A DNA stretch of 64,000 nucleotides from Virgibacillus halotolerans. GTDB taxonomy: Bacteria > Bacillota > Bacilli > Bacillales > Amphibacillaceae. Each line of letters opens with the position of its first letter. Positions within the stretch are counted from its first letter, which is position 1. Positions 6,507 through 15,783 of this stretch are shown in pieces. Where the stretch lies: NCBI RefSeq assembly GCF_016908515.1, contig NZ_JAFBEA010000005.1, positions 221,602 through 285,601 of the forward strand. Direction: 5' to 3'. The notes below the pieces were generated by a model that did not search any database, was not told the DNA's origin, and saw nothing but the letters and a program-made list of their open reading frames with translations. Both the position numbers and the translations under genes were made by a program.

Positions 6507-9010
6507 TATTTATCCTCCAATAATTCAATTCTGTTCGTCAGCTCCTGGTTACTTTTCACAAGACTTGCTACCACGTCGTCCACAGCAACGTCAAGCCCAT
6601 TAATCCTGTATGCGGGCCTACCCTCGTTCGTTGTTCTTAATAAGTCTATTTCTCTTACTAACTCAGTTCCTTCGTTCTCAGTAGGGCGTAGAGAAAGCAG
6701 TGAAAATGTTCCGGACGCAATCGCTTCATTTCCGTTAGGTAATAAGAATCTATACGCTTTAATAGGGCGATAACTTACTGCATCTCCGCCGCCCATTTCG
6801 TTAGTGGTAATGCGTACCTCACCAGTTGAGGTTCCAATATAGAAGTTCGCCCCGCTATCATTGACTCTTATAGAGTTTCCGCGAATATGCCTTGCTCGAA
6901 AATCTCTGAACGACGGACTCCCATTATTATTACCGTTCAAATTGGTTACTCGGACCTCGCCTTCACCGCCGGAAGTCATAAGATATAAGTTAGTAGACCT
7001 GGTTTGTAAATCTCCTATAAGATTACGCGCAGATATGTCATAGGTAGCGTTCATATACCCTGCGGAGAAGTCACCAGCGTTAGGTGTCCCGTCTCCGTCC
7101 GTTGCATATACGGTTGACCTCCCGGACGCTGATTTCTTAAATCTCACGCCACTACCAAACCCGGAACTAGGCGATCCATAACGGATTACACCGTCAGTAT
7201 CGCTGGGACTAGTGTGATCCTTTACGTAAAATTGAAATACGTTATTACCTACTCTCCCTGTCTCAGTCGGGCGTAAGTTGATAACGCCTCTACCGGTCCT
7301 TATGTCGACGTCTTTGTCAGCATCTAATATAATATCACGATAGTTTGTCCGTATTCCTATAGTACCCCGGTTAGAAAACAGCGACATACCTCTCACGGTA
7401 CTGTCGTACATGTGCGAAAAGAATTCGATAACACCAGAACCACTGTACTCCTGATTACTACTTTCGTCATCATATCCCCGAATAAACGTTGATATCCCGT
7501 GATCCGAGTAGTAAAGTCTCTTATCTTCGTTATAGTTTTCCGCTAATAAGTAACCGTTACGCATCTGTATTCCAACTTCGTGCTCTTTCGTCTGACCCCA
7601 CCATGTCCTAGTATACGTACCGTGCGCCTCAAAGTGGTCACCACTCATATAGATGAAATTTCTGCCTGACCCGCCTTGTATCGCTACTTGATCTGCGTTC
7701 AATATTCCAGCCGTAATAACATCGGCAACTATGCCATCCCCCGTCATCGCAGTCCTAAACGTATTTCCTCCGTCGTTACTAATCCCAATTCCTGCCGAAT
7801 TAAGCAACGTCAGTAAATTCGGGTTACGTTTATCGACCGCAAGTATGCCGTTTATACCGAATGACAATTCCGTCTGCGCGTTCTGTAATGCTCTAGTCGC
7901 GTTCCTTACGGCATCGTCAAGTACGCTAAATGGTAACTTGCGGCGCCCCTCGACTAATTCGTTAATCCGGTCAACCGCCGTACTCATATTCGACTGATGG
8001 CGTTTAGTCAACGATTCCGAACCGATTGTCAGTTTCATATCGACGACATTACCTCGCCAATCCTTCGTCACTGAAACGTCAATAACGCGGACTTCTTCGT
8101 CTAGTCCGATCCTTTCATCGATAACAAAAACACGATCCCCGAGTTCCGGCTGCGCTAATGCGTAGCCCTGACGTCGTAAATCGTGTATGTCCGTTGTAAT
8201 GCTTATCTTTAGTGATTCGTCAACTAACGCCTTTAGTCCGCTGTCCATACGGGAGGCGGTCGAGATACGTCCGTCTTTGATCGGAGGCGCGTGGCGTATT
8301 CCTAGTATCTTCGCTAGAGGAGACGTATATTCCCGTATTAGTTTGGCGTCCTGCCAGTCGCTAGACTCCCCGTCACCTTCGCCCTCATTTCCGTAATTAC
8401 CGTATCCCTTGGCGTACGTCCAATACTCATTAGCGTCGATCTCCTTGACGATGTTTGACGCGTTAAGCTTATATCGGTACACGAAAGATGTATCCCGTCC
8501 AATCTGGCGCTCGATGTAAACGGTGTTTCCGACGATGCGGAACTCCGCCTTATACCTATCTAAAGCCCGCTTAAACGTTTCTAACCGCGACTCCCCGGCG
8601 CCAAATCCTTCCCACTCGACCGCATCAAATACGTCGGATAGGACGAAACCGAACGGCATGCCTTCGAATATCTTAGTGAACGCCGAAATCGCCGTCATGT
8701 GTTCGTTGTATTCTTCGTAGATACGTTCATTATCCATCGTATCGAAGAATAACGGTACCGCTTTGATGTCGACGTTTAATAGCGACCCCTCGCCTTTCTT
8801 CTTCGCGTAGATTATTTTGTGTACGACGTCATTACCGTCAATTACCTCCCACATCTCCGCGATGTCATTTATGAAAGTTGCGTTGACTTTCGTCGGGAGT
8901 ACGCTGAAAGATATTGACTGGTTTCCATTAAGTTCGAGATCGTGCGTGATGGTCGCTTGCACCGGAAACTCTTCACCGTTTAAGTTACGGACGTACGAGA
9001 CATTGTCCAC
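6506..9010 (-). CDS. Tail endopeptidase/tail spike-type protein (Tal)
   Basis: At least 834 residues. The first 380 or so match the prophage tail endopeptidase/minor structural family (SYVRNLNGEEF..., LELNGNQSISFSVLPTKVN..., KANGNYG-like WTYAKGYGNYGN), which forms the hub at the tail tip. The rest is beta-rich, glycine/asparagine-rich and fibre-like, ending in a coiled coil. The conventional start is GTG at 9010, which has no ribosome binding site. AGAGGTG lies before an in-frame ATT at 9076, and the frame is open between, so the true start may be ATT, adding 22 residues. It follows the fibre gene and Dit. Confidence 0.8.
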   Translation of the reverse strand: MDNVSYVRNLNGEEFPVQATITHDLELNGNQSISFSVLPTKVNATFINDIAEMWEVIDGNDVVHKIIYAKKKGEGSLLNVDIKAVPLFFDTMDNERIYEEYNEHMTAISAFTKIFEGMPFGFVLSDVFDAVEWEGFGAGESRLETFKRALDRYKAEFRIVGNTVYIERQIGRDTSFVYRYKLNASNIVKEIDANEYWTYAKGYGNYGNEGEGDGESSDWQDAKLIREYTSPLAKILGIRHAPPIKDGRISTASRMDSGLKALVDESLKISITTDIHDLRRQGYALAQPELGDRVFVIDERIGLDEEVRVIDVSVTKDWRGNVVDMKLTIGSESLTKRHQSNMSTAVDRINELVEGRRKLPFSVLDDAVRNATRALQNAQTELSFGINGILAVDKRNPNLLTLLNSAGIGISNDGGNTFRTAMTGDGIVADVITAGILNADQVAIQGGSGRNFIYMSGDHFEAHGTYTRTWWGQTKEHEVGIQMRNGYLLAENYNEDKRLYYSDHGISTFIRGYDDESSNQEYSGSGVIEFFSHMYDSTVRGMSLFSNRGTIGIRTNYRDIILDADKDVDIRTGRGVINLRPTETGRVGNNVFQFYVKDHTSPSDTDGVIRYGSPSSGFGSGVRFKKSASGRSTVYATDGDGTPNAGDFSAGYMNATYDISARNLIGDLQTRSTNLYLMTSGGEGEVRVTNLNGNNNGSPSFRDFRARHIRGNSIRVNDSGANFYIGTSTGEVRITTNEMGGGDAVSYRPIKAYRFLLPNGNEAIASGTFSLLSLRPTENEGTELVREIDLLRTTNEGRPAYRINGLDVAVDDVVASLVKSNQELTNRIELLEDK

Positions 9011-9108
9011 TTGTATCGGTGGTTCCGACTGACCTCCTACCTGGAATACTGGGGTTATAAAGTTATTCTCGATAATTTCTCACCTCTTCTCCAAATAATA
9101 CTACTAAT

Positions 9109-11187
9109 CTACTGATTTAATATCTTGTATTCTAAAAAATTGACCTGTTCAGATAACTCTTGTATTGATTTTATTAAAGGTGCGATTAATTCCTCATACC
9201 CTAAAGAGTGGACGTCCTGACCGCCACCTATTTTATGGTCTTGATACCCCGCGAAGTCGATACCTATATCATCTATTACTTGTTTAACCTCTTGCGCTAT
9301 TAACCCTTGATGTTTACGTGTTCCAGCGCGGCTTCCGTCATTTTTTAGATTTACGGGGTTGCCGTCCTTATCGTAGTCAATATAAGCCTCTCGAAAGTTA
9401 GTTCGATATTGTACGGGTCTTAATTTATTAATGAAATTCAAACCTAGTTGGGTGTCCTCTATGTCAAGTTTATCCCTCCTATCACTTCTAACTTGCAGAG
9501 GATTAAATGCCGTAGGTGTCGCGGAACTGTTACCTAGTTGAATTTGGTTACTCGCTGTTACAGATGAATTCTGGCCAACTCCGGTGATATTTGAAAGACC
9601 ATCCATAGAAGAATTATTTAGAGCGTTGTAGCCTAGCGCCGTTATACTAGTCGCGCTCTTAAGCGACTTTGCGGAGTTATAACCAACTGCAACGTTATTA
9701 GATCCACCTGAATTATCTTGGAGGGACTGCTGTCCGATAGCGACATTAAAATTACCTTGTCCATAACGCATAGCGCTCGCTCCTACGGCCACATTGGAAG
9801 TTACCGCTCCACTTGTGTTACCCATAGAAAATCTACCAATCGCTACGTTATCCGATAACTTCTTGCTTGTATCAGTCATATCGAAACCGCTTAAGGCCTG
9901 GTATCCCATCACAACATTAAAAGAACTGTGGACGACTTTTTGCATAGCGTTATAACCTACAGAAGTGTCGCCTTGATTGTCAGCGTTATTCTCATTCGCC
10001 CTATTGCCAATCACAACAGAATCTTCTGACTTAACACCATTATATAAGGCCCCTTCGCCTATTGCAACGGTGTTAATTCCATTGAAAGCCTTCTCTAACG
10101 CATTATAACCGACAGCCGTACAGTATGTTGGGGTAATCGTCCACCCCATCGCGTTTCTTCCTAATGCCGTGTTACCCTTGGCGTCTGCGCGATTAACCGC
10201 CTTAAAATTAGGGTCCTCAATTGTACCTGCGTACGACCTCCACTCTGGCCATACATCATCTAAATCGTCAGTCGGGCGCCATTCGCTAAAGTAGGAATGA
10301 GTATCCGTGACATTGTCATCACCCATCGTCAGCCCTGCGTTGCTTCCTATAATAGTATTTCGCTCGAGCATTGCGGAGTCCCTTCCAGCATCAGTACCTA
10401 GCACTACATTTTGGTAACTCCAATACGCTCTCTGCATTGCGTTGTGTCCGATAGCGATATTCTTTACTGTGCGATCTTGGGCGTCTTTTAGCGCGTTATT
10501 TCCGACAGCAACATTACCGTAATTCCTATCGTCTAATCTCTTCCCTGCGTTTATCCCTAAGTCCGTATTATTTAACCTTATATAATCCTGCCACATACTA
10601 TTAACTTCTAGGGCTTTATCATCTAAAGTCATTCTATACCCTTCCACTATTAACGTAGCCCCATCCCCGTATGACTTCTGACTTGGAGAAACGTCTAAAA
10701 TGTAGACCCCAGGAGGGAAATACAAAACTCTTCCTATTGAATCCGCACTCAATACAGCATCAGTGTCATTAACCTCTCCATCACCTACTGCGCCATGCGA
10801 TTTTACGTTGGTTGTTAAATCTTCCAACTTACTTGTAACGTCCTTAAAATTAGTGTCTATTTTCTCATTCAAACGATCATCAATTTCATTAACTGGGCCT
10901 GTATTGATTTCCTGTATCTCTAGCCAGCCCTTTCCATTGAACCTATATACTTTTCCTGTATCACGTACCATTCGAACTTCCCCCTCAAGGGATTCGTCAG
11001 GTAATTCGTCCAACGAGTTGACAGGCTCTTTCCATTCTAGCTTTGCCCCGTCTACTATCTCACTATAAACTCTTTCTGTAATTAGACCGGCTATATCATC
11101 TACTCCTCGGAATAGATACTCAAAGTTGTTATTTATGTCATTTCTTGTTACTCTGTCCCACAATGAGTCAACGATAAATCGTTCCAA
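9109..11187 (-). CDS. Tail fibre with YadA-like beta-roll repeats and C-terminal S74 chaperone domain
   Basis: 692 residues. The N-terminus is helical; a GAVGDGEVNDTDAV stretch near residue 135 resembles the start of phage beta-helix spikes. From about 200 to 560 there are many variants of VAVGYNAL/IAIGHNAM, the hallmark of trimeric YadA-type beta-rolls. The last 110 residues form an intramolecular chaperone autoprocessing domain (peptidase S74): SDRRDK has the Ser and Lys spaced by five as in the catalytic pair, followed by GLNFINKLRPVQY, GLIAQEV and a final coiled coil. Release of the chaperone by self-cleavage before that Ser is expected. TTG at 11187 has AAGGGGAG in front. Probably receptor binding. 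Confidence 0.85.
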   Translation of the reverse strand: MERFIVDSLWDRVTRNDINNNFEYLFRGVDDIAGLITERVYSEIVDGAKLEWKEPVNSLDELPDESLEGEVRMVRDTGKVYRFNGKGWLEIQEINTGPVNEIDDRLNEKIDTNFKDVTSKLEDLTTNVKSHGAVGDGEVNDTDAVLSADSIGRVLYFPPGVYILDVSPSQKSYGDGATLIVEGYRMTLDDKALEVNSMWQDYIRLNNTDLGINAGKRLDDRNYGNVAVGNNALKDAQDRTVKNIAIGHNAMQRAYWSYQNVVLGTDAGRDSAMLERNTIIGSNAGLTMGDDNVTDTHSYFSEWRPTDDLDDVWPEWRSYAGTIEDPNFKAVNRADAKGNTALGRNAMGWTITPTYCTAVGYNALEKAFNGINTVAIGEGALYNGVKSEDSVVIGNRANENNADNQGDTSVGYNAMQKVVHSSFNVVMGYQALSGFDMTDTSKKLSDNVAIGRFSMGNTSGAVTSNVAVGASAMRYGQGNFNVAIGQQSLQDNSGGSNNVAVGYNSAKSLKSATSITALGYNALNNSSMDGLSNITGVGQNSSVTASNQIQLGNSSATPTAFNPLQVRSDRRDKLDIEDTQLGLNFINKLRPVQYRTNFREAYIDYDKDGNPVNLKNDGSRAGTRKHQGLIAQEVKQVIDDIGIDFAGYQDHKIGGGQDVHSLGYEELIAPLIKSIQELSEQVNFLEYKILNQ

Positions 11188-11202
11188 ATAATCTCCCCTT
11201 TC

Positions 11203-12078
11203 TCAGAAGTAATAAAACCTAAAATCAAAATCTATATTAATACCAGCCGCCCCTAAAATTGTAAATTCGTTCCATCCGGGGCTTATTTGTAATACTCCTC
11301 GATTGGTTTTGCGGGGATCGATAACTAAGTTATTAATTGTTACATTCGCGCCATTTATTGAAATTATTTGATCATCTTTAATCCCTTCGTTTATACGAAT
11401 ACTTGTTCCGTTTGTCTTGTTCTTCAATTCGATATAACCGGTAGACTCCTCGGTATTTTTAATTGTAATCTTCATTTCCTGCATGAACGGGTGTATTCCG
11501 ACATTACCGGCATTGAATACGGGAAAATCTGTCCCACTAAACGTGTAATCCAGCGTTTTGTCATCGGACTGTAAACCTATCCCGAATCCCCATAACTCCG
11601 ATTCTGACGATATGCCATCGCGTTGAATATCCTGCGTAGTCCCGACGCTCTCCGCATAAGGTAAATCCACCGTCTCAAACGCCAACTCTCCGAATCCATA
11701 TCGGAATTGTTGCTCGATATTAAATTCGCCAGCTATCCGCACCTTATACCTCTTGCCGCTAATCAGTCGGTTATCGCCCGTCTGATATTCCGCGCGCCTA
11801 ATCTCGCGTATATAAAACGGCTCTTGCGATATAACTAACGCAAACAACTCGTCCCTTAACAGCGGATAATCCGCCATGTCGTTCGCTTCCATATAAAAAG
11901 GAACGGTGATCGGACGCTGACCGAAATCAGCGCCATAATCTACCGTTCCTGCTCGTCCTTCCACCGTCCCATATAAGCCCGTTACCGGAATACTGCCGAC
12001 AATAAAGTCGCGCACCGTTACGTCATATTCGGACAGTCGGAAGGAGTCTCCGTTCATTTTCGTTATTTGTACGTCCAT
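11203..12078 (-). CDS. Distal tail protein (Dit, siphovirus tail family)
   Basis: 291 residues. The N-terminal half (SEYDVTVRDFIVGSIPVTGLYGTVEGRAGTVDYG..., then the ring-forming beta domain with PITVPFY and FYIREIRR) fits the phage tail family of Dit proteins, which form the hexameric ring between tube and tip. The C-terminal half is a galectin-like beta domain. It lies between tape measure and tail tip genes, the standard order. AGGAGG precedes the ATG. Confidence 0.88.
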   Translation of the reverse strand: MDVQITKMNGDSFRLSEYDVTVRDFIVGSIPVTGLYGTVEGRAGTVDYGADFGQRPITVPFYMEANDMADYPLLRDELFALVISQEPFYIREIRRAEYQTGDNRLISGKRYKVRIAGEFNIEQQFRYGFGELAFETVDLPYAESVGTTQDIQRDGISSESELWGFGIGLQSDDKTLDYTFSGTDFPVFNAGNVGIHPFMQEMKITIKNTEESTGYIELKNKTNGTSIRINEGIKDDQIISINGANVTINNLVIDPRKTNRGVLQISPGWNEFTILGAAGINIDFDFRFYYF

Positions 12079-12111
12079 TAGACGTTATTCCTCCTCTCGG
12101 ACGGCGCTTCG

Positions 12112-15100
12112 TTAGAAGTACCGTCGTACCGTCGAGTCTATCGCGTTCTTTCCGTTAACGTGCGGAGTTACCGCCTCACCGACGCGCTGTCCGTCCATCT
12201 CGACGATCATCTGCTTCTGCTTGCGCAGTTCGTCGCGAATTTCCGACAGTACCGCAGAGTCGTTATTGTCTCCGCGATCTAGTTCGTGACGCACAGACGC
12301 GTTAAATCCGCCCGCTGACATCGCACCTTGTGGCGTAACATATCCGACATCTATTTGCGGAGGATCAATCATCGCTGCTTCCGCGAGTTTGCGTGATGAA
12401 TCCGCGACTCTCTTCGACATGCCTGCGATACCTAACGCCAATCCTTCGCCAGTATACTCACCCAACTTCATAAATACGCGTGATGGCGAGAATATTTTCA
12501 GGAATTTCGTAACGCCTGTTACTGCGCTGGATGCTGCTGATTTAGCCGCCGATGCTACGTCCTTCGCCTTACTATTTATTCCTTCTTTAAGTCCGTTAAT
12601 AAGGTCTCCACCTGCGGTAACCATGTCGCTGATTTTTTCTTTAATTCCTTCGACTAACTTACCGACAATTTTTCCGCCGACAAGAAGAAGTTCCCCGAAT
12701 TTCTCGATGATACCGTTTATAAAATTAGCTACGGACTCCCGCGCTGATGAGATCATGTTATTGCGTTTCTCCGTAATACCCGCGACCATCTTAACAATTA
12801 TCTCTCCGCCAGATTTCGTAACGTCGCCTAGTTTATCTGTTATTCCTGAGAGGAATGACTTAACCGAATCCCATCCAGCGCTAATTACGTCTCCGGATAC
12901 TTCTAATATTCCGGAAACAAGCTTTCCGAGAATGTCTACACCGGCATCGAATAATTCTCCGCCCATGCCAACAATTGCATCAGCTAACTCGATGATTAAG
13001 TTTATTCCGGCTTTCCATAATTGCGGGGATATCTCAATAATTCCTTCTATCAACGCCATTAAGATTTTACCCCCAGCCGCTATTATCTTCGGGAGTGCAT
13101 CTATAATCGCCCCGACCAGCGCCACTATAATTTGTAATACCGCATCAAGAAGTGTCGGGATTACCTGGATTAAACCGTCAATCAACGCCAATAGTATCTG
13201 GATTCCTGCGTCAATCAGCGCCGGAAGTGCGTCTACTAGAACGCCTAACAAAGCGACAACAATTTGAATAGCAGCGTCGATTAACACCGGTAGTACAGAA
13301 ACTATTCCTTCGATTAACGCCATGAGAATCTGGATTCCCGCGTCAATAAGGACCGGAAGATTATCGACAATTATCTCAATGATAGATGTTACAAGTAAAA
13401 TGATCGCGTCTATAATCGCAGGAAGTGCCTCGACAATTCCGTCAACTAATGAAGTCACTATCGTTATTCCTGCGTCAATTATCGTCGGTAGCAAGTCGAC
13501 TATCGTCTCTATGATCGTTGAGATCAGCGTTATCGCCAAATCTATAATCATCGGCAGTAATTCGATCATTGCGTCAATTAACGTAGTGATAATCATAATC
13601 CCAGCCTCTATAAGCATAGGAAGAGCTGCGACTAGCGTATCGAATAATGTGGTAACAATCGTTAACGCCGTATCTATAATTAACGGAATTAATTTAATAA
13701 TTGTCTCGACTATTGTAGTTAGCAATAATACCGCAATCTCGATAATCATAGGTAACGCATCAACGAGCGCGCCTACCAGCGTAGTGACTATCGATATCCC
13801 GACTTCTATGATCATAGGAAGCAGCGTTGATAGCGTATCTATCCACGTTGTTAGTAGTAATATCGCTGTATCAATGACCATCGGTAATGCGCTAGTGACC
13901 GCCTCAATCAACGTCGTCACAATCGACATGCCTAACTCGATAACTTTCGGAAGATTACTCGTAATAGTTTCGACGTATTTTTCGATAATTCCGACCGCCG
14001 ATTCTATTACTTTAGGTAGCGCCGTAGATATACCTTCGACGAACGACTCGACCGCTTCTGTTCCCGTTTCAATAATCCCGGGAAGCTTTTCCGTTAACGA
14101 TTCTATAAAGTCCGTCATAGCTTGCGTACCTGTCTCGACTAACCCCGGAAGTGCGTCCGCCATGCCCTCGATAAGGCTTACGATTATTTCCGCTCCCGTA
14201 GTTATTGCAGACGTAAGCATGTCCGCTAGATTTGTTATAAAGGCGGACGCCATGTCGCCCATATTCGATATAGCTTCGCTGAACTCTAACTCGCCTTTGA
14301 ATACCTTAATCATATCCGTAATAATATTCGTCTTGGTCGTTAGGAATATAAGTACGCTAATTAGTACGCCGACCCAACCGCTAAGTCCGGCAATTATCAT
14401 CGCAACCGACGCAACTGGCCCCGCCAACCACTTAAACGCCTCGCCCAACGTAAATCCTTTGTCGGCTAATCCGTCGAAGAATCCTACGACAGTATCGCCA
14501 ATTCCCGCTAGTTTTTCCATAGTTGTCGTGAATAACTCGATGGCTTTCGTCTTTAACGCCGAAGCTAATTCCGTCGCTTTAATCGCCATCTTACCAAGCC
14601 ATTCCGCAGCCGATTCGATTGCTGACGTCGCTAGAGAACCGACGAATTCCGCCATACTTACATAAGCGTCCCATATAGACGACGCTAATTCGGTGAAAAA
14701 CGTGGCTAGCGATTTTATTACAGAAACATACGCTTTAACGTAGCCCACCGCTATTGCCCCGACGAATTTACCGACTGCTACCGCTGCTTTTCCGATAAAC
14801 ACCGCGACAGTCGAAAACACCGTCCATAGTACTTTCATTACCGCTATATACCCGTTAACATAGCTGACGACGAGATACTTGATAAACTCGCCGATTGCTT
14901 TTGTTGCCGGACCTATTGCGTTCCATAACGCCACAAATGCCGCCGCTAATGCTTTTCCGATAAATACTGCGAAGTCCTTGACGGCTACTGCCGCTACAGT
15001 TACTCCCGTTGCTATTCCGGAAAATACCGCCTTGACCGCCTTGTTGAACCAGTCAAATTCGTTATATGCGAATACGACCGCCGTGACTAACGCAAGCACC

Positions 15101-15783
15101 GCTAACGCTACTGCCGATATTATTCCGAGTGTCGCCGCCAATGCTCCGGCTGTTACTCCGAGGGCTGCCGCTATTGCCGAGAACCCTGCGACTACTGCCG
15201 GTATAATAGCGACTAGCATGAGTAGAGGTCCAAGGAATAGCAATAGTACCGCTATTACCGCTGTAGTAATCGCCATATACGACTTAGTAGCGTCTGATAA
15301 CGAGTTAAACCATCCGACTACTTTCGTCAGAACCTTAGTTATCGCCAATATTGCCGGCATTAACGCACGTCCGATCGAGATAGCTGCGCCTTCTATCGCT
15401 GACTTAAGTAGGATTAAGGCTCCGTATAAGTTATCGAGTTGCTTCGCAGCTATCTCCGCGGCAGTACCTCCGCTATTTTCTAGTTCCTTCGTAAACTCGC
15501 GCATGGTATCCGGTCCGGCTTCCATTAGCGCAATAAATGACGCCGCTGCCCTCGAGCCCACTAGCGTCTTGATTGCCGCTATCTTCTGCGCGTTACCCAT
15601 ACCTTCCGTACCTTTCGTAACCTCCTCGACTATATCCGCAAGGGACTTCATATTACCGTCGGCATCCGTTACCTCGATTCCGAGTTGCTTCATTAAATCC
15701 GCTGCTTTCGGAACAGGTCCGGCGAATCGTTCGATCATCGACCGTAACGAGGTTCCCGCCATGGACGCTTGAATGCCCGCATT
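12112..15783 (-). CDS. Tape measure protein, exon 4
   Basis: This is the main exon of a TP901-type tail tape measure protein, which sets tail length and is ejected with the DNA. It supplies 1223 of 1436 residues. It begins with AAT GCG GGC ATT CAA (NAGIQAS), directly continuing exon 3 (SGLLG) across intron 3; the first internal ATG is only at 15762. Hydrophobic segments fill residues about 130-240 of the exon, and 25 consecutive 22-residue repeats follow. The spliced gene totals 4311 nt (exons 17696-18007, 17399-17416, 16814-17122, 12112-15783). Without splicing every product would be truncated. Confidence 0.93.
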   Translation of the reverse strand, partial: NAGIQASMAGTSLRSMIERFAGPVPKAADLMKQLGIEVTDADGNMKSLADIVEEVTKGTEGMGNAQKIAAIKTLVGSRAAASFIALMEAGPDTMREFTKELENSGGTAAEIAAKQLDNLYGALILLKSAIEGAAISIGRALMPAILAITKVLTKVVGWFNSLSDATKSYMAITTAVIAVLLLFLGPLLMLVAIIPAVVAGFSAIAAALGVTAGALAATLGIISAVALAVLALVTAVVFAYNEFDWFNKAVKAVFSGIATGVTVAAVAVKDFAVFIGKALAAAFVALWNAIGPATKAIGEFIKYLVVSYVNGYIAVMKVLWTVFSTVAVFIGKAAVAVGKFVGAIAVGYVKAYVSVIKSLATFFTELASSIWDAYVSMAEFVGSLATSAIESAAEWLGKMAIKATELASALKTKAIELFTTTMEKLAGIGDTVVGFFDGLADKGFTLGEAFKWLAGPVASVAMIIAGLSGWVGVLISVLIFLTTKTNIITDMIKVFKGELEFSEAISNMGDMASAFITNLADMLTSAITTGAEIIVSLIEGMADALPGLVETGTQAMTDFIESLTEKLPGIIETGTEAVESFVEGISTALPKVIESAVGIIEKYVETITSNLPKVIELGMSIVTTLIEAVTSALPMVIDTAILLLTTWIDTLSTLLPMIIEVGISIVTTLVGALVDALPMIIEIAVLLLTTIVETIIKLIPLIIDTALTIVTTLFDTLVAALPMLIEAGIMIITTLIDAMIELLPMIIDLAITLISTIIETIVDLLPTIIDAGITIVTSLVDGIVEALPAIIDAIILLVTSIIEIIVDNLPVLIDAGIQILMALIEGIVSVLPVLIDAAIQIVVALLGVLVDALPALIDAGIQILLALIDGLIQVIPTLLDAVLQIIVALVGAIIDALPKIIAAGGKILMALIEGIIEISPQLWKAGINLIIELADAIVGMGGELFDAGVDILGKLVSGILEVSGDVISAGWDSVKSFLSGITDKLGDVTKSGGEIIVKMVAGITEKRNNMISSARESVANFINGIIEKFGELLLVGGKIVGKLVEGIKEKISDMVTAGGDLINGLKEGINSKAKDVASAAKSAASSAVTGVTKFLKIFSPSRVFMKLGEYTGEGLALGIAGMSKRVADSSRKLAEAAMIDPPQIDVGYVTPQGAMSAGGFNASVRHELDRGDNNDSAVLSEIRDELRKQKQMIVEMDGQRVGEAVTPHVNGKNAIDSTVRRYF
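12568..14217 (-). repeat. 25 tandem 22-residue (66-bp) repeats in the tape measure
   Basis: Twenty-five units of exactly 22 codons follow without a gap. Most begin with Leu-Pro or Ile-Pro and have Ile/Val/Leu at helix-core spacing, with Asp or Glu at position 6; the last eight lose the proline. No unit length varies. DNA identity between units is low, so the repeats are old and held by selection on the protein, as expected for a helical ruler. Confidence 0.9.

Noticed and set aside
12389..15772. Three long + strand open frames (292, 447 and 297 codons) opposite the tape measure gene
   Set aside because: They mirror the repeated codon pattern of the tape measure exon, are low in complexity (Ser/Ile/Asn-rich) and lack ribosome binding sites.
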